Below are positions 45,857 to 54,958 of a stretch of DNA of 64,000 nt, one piece after another. Within the stretch, counting starts at the first letter, position 1. Every line of letters starts with the position of its first letter. The notes beneath the pieces are model-generated. The model did not search any database, was not told the DNA's origin, and saw nothing but the letters and a program-made list of their open reading frames with translations. The translations under genes and the position numbers were made by a program. The DNA comes from Rothia sp. HMSC078H08 (GTDB lineage Bacteria; Actinomycetota; Actinomycetes; Actinomycetales; Micrococcaceae): contig NZ_KV795256.1 of the NCBI RefSeq assembly GCF_001808955.1, forward strand, positions 258,636 to 322,635, read 5' to 3'.

Positions 45857-47278
45857 TTACTTGGCTTTTTGTCCAGCCTTTTCCTCGGCTTTCTGTTCCG
45901 GCCCAGCCACCCCGGAGGCGGGTTTGAGGCTTTCGCGGCTGTACTTGCGGTGAATGGCGTCCATGACATGCTCCACCTCGGACCATCTGCCGCTTTTCAC
46001 GAGGCGCGCGCCAGATCCCAAGTGAATACCAGACCCTGTGCGAGTACCGTTCTGCGGACTATTACCAGCTCCCCCGCCGCCCCATTGTACGGAGACGGTT
46101 TGTGCGGAGGCAGTTTTTGCAGAGCCAGTTTGTGCGGAGCGTGAGTTTGCCCCGCTCTCGATGGAGTCGAAGAGGGTTTGTTGCACTCCGTCTTCTGCGC
46201 GGGCGAGCTTTTCGGCGCGCACTCCGATGAGTCGCAGGGCGCGGGGCGCCGCCTGCCCCACCAAGATTTCATCTGCGCGCAGGGCTTCCAATGCCAGGGA
46301 GGCAATCTGCATGCCGGAGTCTACGGGCACGTTCAGGGCAATAGCGCGGGTGTGCGTTTCGAAGGTGCTGTAGCGGATTTTGAGGCTGAGCCCTCCGGCA
46401 AGTTTCCCGGCGGCGCGCAGGCGCTTTCCCAATTTGAGGCTCAGCTCCCGAATAGCGGCGCTCACCTCCTGGGCATCGGTCGTATCCGTCTCGAAGGTGT
46501 GCTCGCCACCCATGCTTTTCTCTTCGCGTTCGGTCACCACGGGGCGTTCGTCAATGCCGCGCGCCATGGCCCAGAGATGCTCACCCTGGGCAGTGCCGAA
46601 GCGTTCTTTGAGCCAGTCCAGGCTCATGGACCTCATCTGGGCAATGGTGTGAATACCGTATCGGGAGAGCTGCTCGGTGCTTTTCGCACCCACTCCCCAC
46701 AAGTCGGAGACTTTTCTCGGGTCAAGAAATTCTTGAACGCGCTCGGGCGGAATAACCCACAGCCCGTTCGGCTTGCTACCGGTGGACGCCATTTTGGCGA
46801 GTAGTTTATTGGGCGCAACCCCCGCGGAAGAGGGCAGGGAGAGTTCCTGCGCGATGCGGTCGCGAGCGCTCTGCGCCAGGGCGACGGGGTCTTGGCCGTG
46901 CAGATAAGCGCCGGTTAGGTCCACGAAGGCTTCATCCACGCTGACCTGTTCAACGTAAGGGCTCAGGTCGTTCAGGATCGCCATGACGGCGCGGGAGTAG
47001 TGCCGGTAGTCGCCGCGCAGCGGCAGGACAGTCGCGTTGGGGCTGAGGTTTCGGGCGCGACTGAGCGGCATGCCGGAGTGCACTCCGTGGGCGCGCGCCT
47101 CGTAGGAGGCGGAGCATACAACCGAACGGGGGCCCAGGGGCGCCACGATAATGGGTTCGCCGCGCAGAGCGGGGTTTTCGAGGAGTTCGACGTTGACGAA
47201 GAAGGCGTCCATGTCCAGGTGCATAATGACGCGGCCGTTCCTTGAGCCGCTGTTCTTGCTGGTTCGCGCCTGCCCCAT
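45857..47278 (-). CDS. dinB: DNA polymerase IV (Y family)
   Basis: 473 residues from the ATG at 47278 (GAGGAGGCGAC upstream). DinB copies damaged DNA. The palm motifs are IMHLDMDAFFVNVELLENP and YVEQVSVDEAFVDLTG, with the catalytic Asp/Asp-Glu residues present. The thumb has VAPNKLLAKMASTGSKPNGL and the little finger VTEREEKSMGGEHTFETDT. The last 100 residues are a low-complexity Ser/Gly/Ala/Thr tail ending in Glu/Lys-rich sequence, with no obvious clamp-binding peptide recognised. Confidence 0.95.
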   Translation of the reverse strand: MGQARTSKNSGSRNGRVIMHLDMDAFFVNVELLENPALRGEPIIVAPLGPRSVVCSASYEARAHGVHSGMPLSRARNLSPNATVLPLRGDYRHYSRAVMAILNDLSPYVEQVSVDEAFVDLTGAYLHGQDPVALAQSARDRIAQELSLPSSAGVAPNKLLAKMASTGSKPNGLWVIPPERVQEFLDPRKVSDLWGVGAKSTEQLSRYGIHTIAQMRSMSLDWLKERFGTAQGEHLWAMARGIDERPVVTEREEKSMGGEHTFETDTTDAQEVSAAIRELSLKLGKRLRAAGKLAGGLSLKIRYSTFETHTRAIALNVPVDSGMQIASLALEALRADEILVGQAAPRALRLIGVRAEKLARAEDGVQQTLFDSIESGANSRSAQTGSAKTASAQTVSVQWGGGGAGNSPQNGTRTGSGIHLGSGARLVKSGRWSEVEHVMDAIHRKYSRESLKPASGVAGPEQKAEEKAGQKAK

Positions 47279-47463
47279 GTCGCCTCCTCTCATAGCTTCT
47301 ACGCCTACCTACCGAAAATATAGCACATTTCTACGAAAAATAGAGGCAACCTATCGCAAACATGTTCGCAAATGCGTTCTCTTGGACTTTTCTCCACTAA
47401 GCTAGAAGAAGTGCACACCGCACCGCATCAGGACCGTACACAGCGACCATCAGCGAGGATAGT

Positions 47464-48696
47464 ATGACTCCCCCTTCTCCTTCCGGAGCACCCACTCCCC
47501 AGGCGACCGAGAGCCTCACCGTAGCGGCACCGAATATCCCGGCGACTTCTGCGCACCTCGCTGAGCGTATTGCTGAAGAGCAGCGAGCCTACCTTCACGC
47601 TTTTGACACTCTCATGGCGGAGTTTTTTACCCGCCTGCGCGAGCTACTTGAGGGCATTTCTTCTGAGACTCTACCCCTGCTGGAGGCTATTGAGTCTCTC
47701 TCCACCGGCGGCAAGCGCCTGCGTGCCCTGTTGAGCTACTGGGGTTGGCGAGGTGCCGGCGGTGCACCAGTAACCGAGAACCGCGCGTCCTGGTCTATTG
47801 TGAAGGCCGGCATGGCGGTGGAGCTGTTCCAGACCTCCGCACTGATTCACGACGACATTATCGACCGCTCCGATACCCGCCGCGGCGCTCCCTCCGTGCA
47901 CAAGCGTTTCGAGGCGGCGCACGAGCAGAATAGTTGGCGCGGTGATGCTTTCAACTACGGTCTGACCGGCGGTATTCTTGCCGGTGACCTGACCCTGGCG
48001 TGGTCTGCCGAGGTTTTCGCGTCCCTGGGTGAGGGAGCGATTTATGGCGCCCCTGCGCGCACTATTTTTGACCGGATGCGCACCGAGGTTCTGGCGGGTC
48101 AGTATCTGGACGTCTACTCCGAGGTTCTCGAAACCGAGGACGCTCAGGCGGCTCTACAGCGTGCCCTGAACGTGATTCGTTTCAAGTCCGCCAAGTACTC
48201 CTGCGAGCACCCCTTCACGATTGGTGGTGCTCTGGCTCTGCAGGCTGCCGCGCTGGAGAACGGCACCGGTGCCGTGAGCGAGCAGCACCCGGTACTTGCC
48301 GGTTACCGCGCGTTCGGCCTGCCGCTGGGTGAGGGCTTCCAGCTGCGTGATGACGAGCTGGGCGTCTTCGGCCAGCCCGAGGTGACCGGCAAGCCCGCTG
48401 GCGATGACCTGCGTGAGGGTAAGCGTACCGTGCTGGTGGCGCTCACCTCCGCCGTCCTCGACGAGCAGGATGCGGCGCTTCTGCACAATAGCTTGGGTGA
48501 CCCCGAGCTGAGCGATGAGCAGGTGGAGCGCATCCGTGAGCTGATGGTTTCTTCGGGCGCTTTCGCCAAGCATGAGCAGCTGATTGAGCAGAAGTCTCAG
48601 GCTGTGTTTGAGGCGCTGGAGGCGATGAACCTGGACGAGCTGACGCATGCGGCACTGACCGATATTGTGGGCCGTGCGCTGCGTCGCAAGGCATAG
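47464..48696 (+). CDS. idsA: Polyprenyl diphosphate synthase
   Basis: 410 residues, with GAGG 6 nt before the ATG. It makes a prenyl diphosphate chain from isopentenyl diphosphate. The first aspartate-rich motif is SALIHDDIIDRSDTRRGAPS; the second is LRDDELGVFGQPEVTGKP, where the fifth position is Gly rather than Asp, as in several actinobacterial synthases. Chain length is probably short (geranyl to geranylgeranyl) but cannot be set by eye. The N-terminus is a 35-residue Pro/Ala/Thr extension. Its last codons and stop are duplicated just after the gene. The synteny with the Rv2175c-like gene, pknL and aroG matches Mycobacterium. Confidence 0.92.
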   Translation: MTPPSPSGAPTPQATESLTVAAPNIPATSAHLAERIAEEQRAYLHAFDTLMAEFFTRLRELLEGISSETLPLLEAIESLSTGGKRLRALLSYWGWRGAGGAPVTENRASWSIVKAGMAVELFQTSALIHDDIIDRSDTRRGAPSVHKRFEAAHEQNSWRGDAFNYGLTGGILAGDLTLAWSAEVFASLGEGAIYGAPARTIFDRMRTEVLAGQYLDVYSEVLETEDAQAALQRALNVIRFKSAKYSCEHPFTIGGALALQAAALENGTGAVSEQHPVLAGYRAFGLPLGEGFQLRDDELGVFGQPEVTGKPAGDDLREGKRTVLVALTSAVLDEQDAALLHNSLGDPELSDEQVERIRELMVSSGAFAKHEQLIEQKSQAVFEALEAMNLDELTHAALTDIVGRALRRKA

Positions 48697-48720
48697 ATGC
48701 GCTACGTCGCAAGGCGTAGA
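48675..48720. repeat. 23-bp tandem repeat x 2 at the idsA 3' end
   Basis: 48675-48697 and 48698-48720 match at 21 of 23 positions. The first unit holds the codons for LRRKA plus the TAG stop; the second repeats them outside the gene. Confidence 0.85.
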
Positions 48721-48808
48721 GGTCCAGCACATATAAACGTTAAATAGGTTGAGGCGGCATACCGAAGTATGCCGCCTCAACGTATTTAGCTATAGTTCTG
48801 AGCCGCTA

Positions 48809-49177
48809 TTACCAAGCCAGTGCCTGCGCACGGCGACGGATCTCAGTCTTACGACCGTCAATCAGTGCGTCGATGGGACGGCCGGGCAGGGACTCGTCGC
48901 TGGTGTACAGCCACACGATAGCTTCTTCATCGCTGAAGCCGGAATCCTTCAGGACAGCGAGGGTGCCCTTGAGGGATTCGAGTACTCGCGAACCGTTCAT
49001 GAACAGTGCGGGTACCTTGCGCACGTTGGTTTCCGGGTCGCGCAGAGCGATGAGCGTACCGTCAGAAATCAGGTTGTGAACGCGGGTCACCTTCAGGTCG
49101 AGTGCCTGCGCAATTTCGGGGATGGTTACCCAATCGCCGACGAGGGCGAAGGTCTGAGCAATATTTTCGTTAGTCAC
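48809..49177 (-). CDS. Rv2175c-like DNA-binding regulator
   Basis: 122 residues. The N-terminal half (DWVTIPEIAQALDLKVTRVHNLISDGTLIALRD) is a winged helix-turn-helix and the C-terminal half matches Rv2175c of M. tuberculosis (LKGTLAVLKDSGFSDEEAI, WLYTSDESLPGRPIDAL). In Mycobacterium Rv2175c is a DNA-binding protein phosphorylated by PknL, its neighbour. Here too pknL lies next door, divergently, 215 bp away. A threonine near the N-terminus (MTNENIAQT) could be the phosphorylation site, by analogy only. Confidence 0.88.
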   Translation of the reverse strand: MTNENIAQTFALVGDWVTIPEIAQALDLKVTRVHNLISDGTLIALRDPETNVRKVPALFMNGSRVLESLKGTLAVLKDSGFSDEEAIVWLYTSDESLPGRPIDALIDGRKTEIRRRAQALAW

Positions 49178-49376
49178 CTTTTAAGAGTGCCAGAGCTGGC
49201 ACGTATTTACCACTTTTGACCCGCCGCAGGTTCGCTGCCCCTCCCGGGTTCTTTCGTTCTTGTACTTTGCCCGTTGTTCTTGCGTTGGAGTCGGGTCCAC
49301 CGGCACTTTGTAAGAATTCGCTGAGTGTTCACCTGCCCGGCGCCCTCTAGTATCGCTTCTGCCCAGGTGGGCGGGC

Positions 49377-49382
49377 TAAAAT
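49377..49382 (+). promoter_or_regulatory. -10 element of pknL (nearly leaderless)
   Basis: TAAAAT ends 10 nt before the ATG at 49393, predicting a leader of only about 3-4 nt. The same hexamer overlaps an in-frame ATG at 49381, making that start unlikely. Confidence 0.5.
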
Positions 49383-49392
49383 GTTGAGACGT

Positions 49393-51114
49393 ATGAATAC
49401 TCCCAGCCCACGCCGGATTTCTCCTGTGACCCCTCGTTCTTCTGCAAATACTTCTGTTCCTCCCGCCACTCGCCCCGCTGCCCCGGATACCGCTATCGGT
49501 TCTTCGCAGTGGCTCAGTGGCGCCATTATTGAGGGTCATTACCAGGTGGGTTCGCTCATTGGCCGCGGCGGCATGAGCGAGGTCTATTATGCGCTGGACC
49601 TGTGGTCGAATAACCCGGTCGCGCTCAAGGTCCTCTCCCCCACCCTGGCGAAGGATGCGGCGAACCGCCAGAAGTTCCACCGTGAAGAGCGTTCGATGCG
49701 CCAGGTGGGCGGCGGCGGGCATACGGTGGGTGTGATTTCTTCGGGTACCGAATATTTTTCGGGCGAGATGGTCATGTACATCGTCTTGGAGTATGTGCAC
49801 GGTTGCACCCTGAGCCAGCTGTTGCGTGTGCGTAATGCCCTGTCCCTGGGTGAGGCTCTGGATATTCTCATTCCGGTGGTGGAGGCGCTCTCGGAGGTGC
49901 ACGCGAACCGCTACCTGCACGGCGATATTAAGCCGGGCAATATTCTTCTCGACGCTAACGGTCAGGTGAAGCTCACGGACTTTGGTCTTTCCCGCCGTGA
50001 CGATCAGGTGGATGCGGGCGCACCCATGGGCACCCCCGCCTACGTTGCGCCGGAGGTCCTGGATCCAAAGGTGAAGGTCGGCGCGCAGGCTGATATTTTT
50101 GCGCTCGGTGTGATGATGTACCGCATGCTTTCGGGTCGTCTGCCCTTTGTGGGTCTGGAGAATGACCAGCAGGTGCTCTACCACAACGCCAACATTGAGA
50201 TGCCCGCGCTGACCGATGTGGCGCCGGGTGCGGACCGCGATATTGCGGGGCTGATTTCGTGGTGTACCCGCAAGCAGCCTCACGCCCGCCCGGAGGATGC
50301 GACCGAGCTGTTTACGGCTCTGCTGGAGATTTCTGAGTCGCTGGGTGAGGCTGAGCGCGCCTGGCGTGCCCCCTCGTGCCCGGAGCCGGAGCTTCCCCTC
50401 TGGGAGGCTGTTGCCGATATTGCGGAGCGTAGCGGTGCCGCGCAGATGGTGCGTAACACCCCGATTAGTGCGTTTAGCGATGCCCGCGATCTGCTGGCGT
50501 ACGATGTGTACTCCCCCGACAGCCTCGTGTACGATGCCTCGGCAACCGGTCAGGGCGTGCACCTTGCCGACGTGGACGCTGAGGACTCCGTGCTGAACCG
50601 CCAGGGCATTCCGCCGCTGGTGAGTTCTGCCTCCGATGCTGACGACTCTGAGGATGAGCCGGACGGCGCAAAGGGCAAATCCGGCAAGCGCGGCCTGGGC
50701 TCGTTCATGGGCCGCCGCGCCGCAGCTGCGAAGGGCCCGCTCACTCAGTCCGTTGGTATTGGCCCGCAGACAGAGCAGGAGTTTATCTCAGCTCACGGCG
50801 AGTACGCACCGATTCATGCCGAGCGTTCGTTGAGCCCCTCGGGTTCGCGCCGTTCGAAGGCTAAGAGCTCGGCGAGCGCTTCTGAGGCTGAGGAGTCTGC
50901 GGGTATTTCTGATGATTCCGCTCAGTCTTCGAAGAAGGATCCTCGCCTGCCCGCTAAGCAGTTTAGGACTCCGCCCTCCGGTATGGCGGTGGGCGGTTGG
51001 GCTCTCGCGCTCATTCTGCTGGGTATGGGTTCGAGCTTTACCGGCTGGTGGCTTGCGACCTCGCTCGTGCAGTCTCAGTGGTGGCGCAATATTGAGGCGT
51101 TCCTGACCTTCTAG
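49393..51114 (+). CDS. pknL: Membrane-anchored Ser/Thr protein kinase PknL
   Basis: 573 residues. The kinase domain (about 46-320) has the glycine loop IGRGGMSEVYYAL, the ATP-binding Lys in NPVALKVL, the catalytic loop YLHGDIKPGNILLD, DFG in LTDFGLSRR, and APEVLDP. The catalytic-loop Arg of HRD is Gly (HGD), so activation-loop control by an RD arginine is absent. A long acidic/Ser-rich linker (330-525) leads to one membrane helix (about 535-557) and only some 15 residues outside, so there is no PASTA sensor. The Rv2175c-like gene is the divergent neighbour and probable substrate. Confidence 0.9.
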   Translation: MNTPSPRRISPVTPRSSANTSVPPATRPAAPDTAIGSSQWLSGAIIEGHYQVGSLIGRGGMSEVYYALDLWSNNPVALKVLSPTLAKDAANRQKFHREERSMRQVGGGGHTVGVISSGTEYFSGEMVMYIVLEYVHGCTLSQLLRVRNALSLGEALDILIPVVEALSEVHANRYLHGDIKPGNILLDANGQVKLTDFGLSRRDDQVDAGAPMGTPAYVAPEVLDPKVKVGAQADIFALGVMMYRMLSGRLPFVGLENDQQVLYHNANIEMPALTDVAPGADRDIAGLISWCTRKQPHARPEDATELFTALLEISESLGEAERAWRAPSCPEPELPLWEAVADIAERSGAAQMVRNTPISAFSDARDLLAYDVYSPDSLVYDASATGQGVHLADVDAEDSVLNRQGIPPLVSSASDADDSEDEPDGAKGKSGKRGLGSFMGRRAAAAKGPLTQSVGIGPQTEQEFISAHGEYAPIHAERSLSPSGSRRSKAKSSASASEAEESAGISDDSAQSSKKDPRLPAKQFRTPPSGMAVGGWALALILLGMGSSFTGWWLATSLVQSQWWRNIEAFLTF

Positions 51115-51172
51115 CAGCGCGCCTTCCTGAGCGTCTTTTCCCCGTTTGTACCGCGCGCTACTTAAACGCACG

Positions 51173-51211
51173 TGCCCGGGTCTTCACTCAGTGTGAGTGA
51201 AGACCCGGGCA
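51173..51211. terminator. Bidirectional terminator between pknL and aroG
   Basis: A perfect 17-bp stem (51173-51189 / 51195-51211) with an AGTGT loop lies between the converging genes. Confidence 0.85.
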
Positions 51212-51263
51212 TTGTCGCGTCTGCTACTCTCCGCCACCTATCGCGGCGAAAAGCGTGAGCGTT

Positions 51264-52628
51264 TTATGCGCGGTTCTTGAGGTACTCGGAGACCAGGAAC
51301 GCGATTTCCAGGGACTGCGAGTGGTTCAGGCGCGGGTCGCACAGGGACTCGTAGCGGTCTGCCAGTGCTGCCTCGTCGATGGCGTCGGAGCCGCCCAGGC
51401 ATTCGGTTACGTCGTCGCCGGTCATCTCCACGTGGATACCGCCGGGGAAGGTGCCCAGAGCCTCGTGCACCTCGAAGAAGCCGCGAACCTCGTCGAGCAC
51501 GTCGTCGAAGCGGCGGGTCTTGTAGCCGGAGGGCACGGAGATGGTGTTGCCGTGCATCGGGTCGGTGACCCAGACGATCTTCGCGCCTTCAGCCTGCACG
51601 CCCTCAACGATTGCGGGCAGCTTCTCGCGGATGTTCTTTGCGCCCATGCGGGTGATGAAGGTCAGGCGGCCGGGTTCGCGGTTCGGGTCGAGCTTATCGA
51701 TCAGTGCGAGTGCATCCTCTGCGGTGGTGGTCGGGCCCAGCTTCACGCCGATGGGGTTGCGGACCTTGGAGAGGAAGTCCACGTGTGCATCGTTGACGCC
51801 GCGGGTGCGCTCGCCAATCCACAGGAAGTGTGCGGAGGTGTCGTAGGGCAGCTGGGTGCGCGAGTCGATGCGGGTGAGGGCACGCTCGTAGTCCATTACC
51901 AGGGCTTCGTGGCCGACGTACATGTCGGTGGTCTTGAGTGCTTCGAAGTTAACGCCGCAGGCTTCCATGAACTTGAGGGCGCGACCAATTTCGCTGGCAG
52001 TCTTCTCGTAGCGCTCATGCGCGGGGTTGGAGGTGAAGCCGCGGTTCCACTGGTGTACGGCGCGCAGGTCTGCGAAGCCGCCCTTGGTGAAGGCGCGCAC
52101 CAGGTTCAGGGTGGAGGCGCTGGTGTGGTAGCCGCGCAACATGCGCTTGGGGTCGTGCACGCGTGCTTCGGGGGTGAAGTCGAAGCCGTTGACGGTCTCG
52201 CCGCGGAAGGAGGGCAGGGTGATGTCGCCGCGGGTTTCCATGTCTGCGGAGCGCGGCTTGGAGAACTGACCCGCCATGCGACCCATCTTCACCACGGGCA
52301 TGGAGGCGCCGTAGGTGAGCACTGCAGACATCTGCAGGATGGTCTTGACGCGGCCGGAGATCTTGTCGGCGGTTGCACCCGCGAAGGTTTCTGCACAGTC
52401 GCCGCCCTGCAGGAGGAATGCGCGGCCTTCAGCAACCTCACCGAGTGCCTGGCGCATGGCGTCGACCTCACCGGCGAAAACGAGCGGCGGTACCGAGTTC
52501 AGCTCGGCGATGGTGCTCTCAAAATCTTCGTGCTCGCTCCAGGTAGGCTGCTGGTCAATGTGCAGCTGACGCCAGGTGTCCAGGCCGTGGTCGGGGGCCT
52601 GCGAGGTGCTGAGGTTTTGATTGCTCAT
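51264..52628 (-). CDS. aroG: Class II 3-deoxy-7-phosphoheptulonate synthase
   Basis: 454 residues from the ATG at 52628 (GGAGTGAAG upstream). The enzyme joins phosphoenolpyruvate and erythrose 4-phosphate, the first step of the shikimate pathway. It is of the plant-like class II seen in mycobacteria: QGGDCAETFAG with the metal-binding Cys, KMGRMAGQFSKPRS, GRTHQ-like GERTRGVNDAHV, HGNT in DPMHGNTISVPSG and EMTGDDVTECLGG. The order pknL-aroG is conserved with Mycobacterium. Confidence 0.96.
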   Translation of the reverse strand: MSNQNLSTSQAPDHGLDTWRQLHIDQQPTWSEHEDFESTIAELNSVPPLVFAGEVDAMRQALGEVAEGRAFLLQGGDCAETFAGATADKISGRVKTILQMSAVLTYGASMPVVKMGRMAGQFSKPRSADMETRGDITLPSFRGETVNGFDFTPEARVHDPKRMLRGYHTSASTLNLVRAFTKGGFADLRAVHQWNRGFTSNPAHERYEKTASEIGRALKFMEACGVNFEALKTTDMYVGHEALVMDYERALTRIDSRTQLPYDTSAHFLWIGERTRGVNDAHVDFLSKVRNPIGVKLGPTTTAEDALALIDKLDPNREPGRLTFITRMGAKNIREKLPAIVEGVQAEGAKIVWVTDPMHGNTISVPSGYKTRRFDDVLDEVRGFFEVHEALGTFPGGIHVEMTGDDVTECLGGSDAIDEAALADRYESLCDPRLNHSQSLEIAFLVSEYLKNRA

Positions 52629-52863
52629 CTTCACTCCATTGGGATGGTCTTGTGCGTTTTCTGATTCAGCCGCCGTTTCGGGTGCTCGGCGCGCCGTGTG
52701 CGGCGTGCTGGCTTGCGATTCTTCAGGCTGAATAGACCTAATTGTACTCTTGCTTGCTTCAACACCTAACCCTGCAGTCAGGTACATCTCACATGTTTAG
52801 ATGGCGCCACCCGGTGTCGGCGATACGAGGGGTGAAAAGCGCCCTGACAGAACGGCATACGAA

Positions 52864-52897
52864 AGGGCGGGATGCGGCACGTACCGCATCCCGCCCT
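52864..52897 (-). terminator. Terminator after plsC
   Basis: A perfect 14-bp stem (agggcgggatgcgg / ccgcatcccgccct) lies 68 bp after the plsC stop, with a T-poor tail. Confidence 0.7.
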
Positions 52898-52964
52898 CTG
52901 GCGCATGTGTGTATCTGTCGTATGTGTGCACCCGGGGTGCTGTCTCAGGGTGTTGTCTCAACGT

Positions 52965-53714
52965 TTAGCGTTGCAGGTGTGCGACCGCCTCATCAGCGCT
53001 CATGTTTTTATCAGCCATGAGCTTCTTGACGCGGTCGGCGTACACGTCCACGTATTCCTGGCCGCTGAGGGCACGGATCTCGGAGCCAATACGGTCGGCG
53101 ATTTCACGCTGAACGCGGTGGCTCAGGTCTGAGCCGTCGGTGTATTCCTCGAAGGTGAGGGGCTTGCCGATAATGGTACGCACCTGGATGGGCTTGCCGT
53201 CATGGCGCAGACGGATACGGTTCGAGCCGGAGGGCTGAATCAGGTCGGTACCGATCTGTCCGACGGGCACTACGGGCACGCCTGCTTCAACTGCGAGGCG
53301 GGCGACACCGACCTTGGGGCGGTAGCCGCGTCCGTCGGGGCTACGGGTGCCTTCGGGATAGATGCCGATGATGCCGCCGTCCTTGAGGACCTGCGCGCCG
53401 GCATTGAGGGATTCCTGGCTCTTCTGGCCGCCGGAGCGGTCCATGGGAAGCTGGCCGACGCCGCGGAAGAACGCCGCCATGGCACGGCCCTTCACGCCGG
53501 GGGTGGTGAAGTAGTCGCTCTTGGCGAGGAAGTTCACGGTGCGAGGCATGGCGAGAGGAATGAAAATGGAGTCACAGAACGCCAGGTGGTTGCTTGCGAC
53601 AATGTAGGGACCCTCGGGCAGATTCTCAAGGCCCACCACGTCATGGTGGTACAGTCCCTGCAGCAGGGGGGAGCCAAGAATCTTGAGCGTTGAATAGAGG
53701 GCGGCGTTAGGCAT
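52965..53714 (-). CDS. plsC: 1-acyl-sn-glycerol-3-phosphate acyltransferase
   Basis: 249 residues with GAGAGGAGA before the ATG. It acylates lysophosphatidic acid in phospholipid synthesis. The catalytic NHxxxxD motif is NHLAFCDSIFIP (near residue 42) and the substrate-binding block is GIYPEGTRSPDGRGY (near 117). The C-terminal 40 residues (RALSGQEYVDVYADRVKKLM) resemble those of other actinobacterial PlsC-like proteins. The start codon lies 225 bp from the divergent esterase gene. Confidence 0.93.
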   Translation of the reverse strand: MPNAALYSTLKILGSPLLQGLYHHDVVGLENLPEGPYIVASNHLAFCDSIFIPLAMPRTVNFLAKSDYFTTPGVKGRAMAAFFRGVGQLPMDRSGGQKSQESLNAGAQVLKDGGIIGIYPEGTRSPDGRGYRPKVGVARLAVEAGVPVVPVGQIGTDLIQPSGSNRIRLRHDGKPIQVRTIIGKPLTFEEYTDGSDLSHRVQREIADRIGSEIRALSGQEYVDVYADRVKKLMADKNMSADEAVAHLQR

Positions 53715-53939
53715 GGGGTCTCCTCTCTGAATGTTCCCGGCTCAATTCTAGCGTGTCTGGAGAGGCGCGAGAGAACGCGCGATAATTAAAGAAAAGAGAA
53801 CGATTTTTCTGCGCACCGGTGTATTGGGTGCGCTGGAGGCGATATACCAGCATCGGCGCTGTGCCCGCGGTAGCCGGTCGGGGTACGCTATAGAGCCTGC
53901 ACCTGCGTTCATATTCGCGCAGGTTGGCTAAGGAGGACC

Positions 53940-54806
53940 ATGAGCATTTTTGATAACTCGTTGGAGCCGCTCAAGCGGATGCACCGCAAGGCTCGCGAGC
54001 GCCGGCTTCTAGCAACCCAAAATGTTAAGGACTCCCTGGCGCGTCGCCTCGAGGGCGACCAGGAAGCGTTCGATCACTCCCCCGTTTCTTTTAGTCCTGA
54101 CCCGGCGCAGCATTCTGTGGGTATTTTGCTGGTGCACGGTTTTACGGGTTCACCGCATAGCATGCGCCCGTTGGCTCAGCATTTTATGGAGCTCGGGTAT
54201 GCGGTGGAGATGCCGTTGCTGACCGGTCACGGTACTCATTGGAAAGATTTGCGCGATAGCACCTATGAGCAGTGGCTAGCTTCTGCCGAGCAGGGGTACC
54301 GTCGCCTAGCCGATCAGGGTCTGCGTGTGGTGGTCGTTGGTATGTCGATGGGCGGCACGGTGGCGACCCATCTGTCGGCGCGCCTGCCGGTGGCGGGTAC
54401 GGTACTCATCAACCCCTACATGGTGGATGTGAACCCGATGATGCGTCACGCCGGTAAGGTGTCGAAGGTTCTGCCGGTGCTCAAGGCGATCGGGTCTGAT
54501 ATTGCGGTTCCGGGTGTGAGCGAGGGCGCGTATTCTATCGTTCCAACGGCAGCAGTGCATCAGCTACATCTTTTGGGTGCTGAGACTCGTGCTCTGATCC
54601 CGCAGTTGAAGTCGCCGGTTCTGTATTTGCGTTCACTGGGCGATCATACTGTGTCGGATAGCTCCCATAAATATTTTCTCGAACATTGTTCAGTTCCTGT
54701 AGAATTTAGGTGGCTGACCCGCAGCTACCATGTGGCAACGCTCGACTACGACGCCGAGTATCTTCTCTCTACTGTTCAAGCTTTTGTCGCATCACTAAAC
54801 CACTAA
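53940..54806 (+). CDS. Alpha/beta-hydrolase, carboxylesterase/monoacylglycerol-lipase type
   Basis: 288 residues with a strong AAGGAGG. The core begins at GILLVHGFTGSPHSM; the nucleophile elbow is VVGMSMGGTVA (Ser near 137), the acid is likely the Asp in RSLGDHTVS, and the His is in SYHVATLD. This matches the carboxylesterase family including bacterial monoacylglycerol lipases. No signal peptide or membrane helix is seen; it is probably cytoplasmic. It lies between plsC and fadD, suggesting a role in lipid turnover; the substrate is unknown. Confidence 0.88.
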   Translation: MSIFDNSLEPLKRMHRKARERRLLATQNVKDSLARRLEGDQEAFDHSPVSFSPDPAQHSVGILLVHGFTGSPHSMRPLAQHFMELGYAVEMPLLTGHGTHWKDLRDSTYEQWLASAEQGYRRLADQGLRVVVVGMSMGGTVATHLSARLPVAGTVLINPYMVDVNPMMRHAGKVSKVLPVLKAIGSDIAVPGVSEGAYSIVPTAAVHQLHLLGAETRALIPQLKSPVLYLRSLGDHTVSDSSHKYFLEHCSVPVEFRWLTRSYHVATLDYDAEYLLSTVQAFVASLNH

Positions 54807-54958
54807 ATTCTGACAGTTCCGCCCGCTGCACACCGGCGAATGCATCACCCGCCGCGGTGGACAGAACACTCAGAAAGCCATCACGGCACCTCGAGAAATC
54901 GAGGACAGCCCGCGGCACCGGACCGCCCGAGCTTACGCCCTGATTTGAAAGGCGCATT

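Noticed and set aside
48675..48720. Recombination attachment site
   Set aside because: The direct repeat is immediate and tandem, with no integrase or inserted segment.
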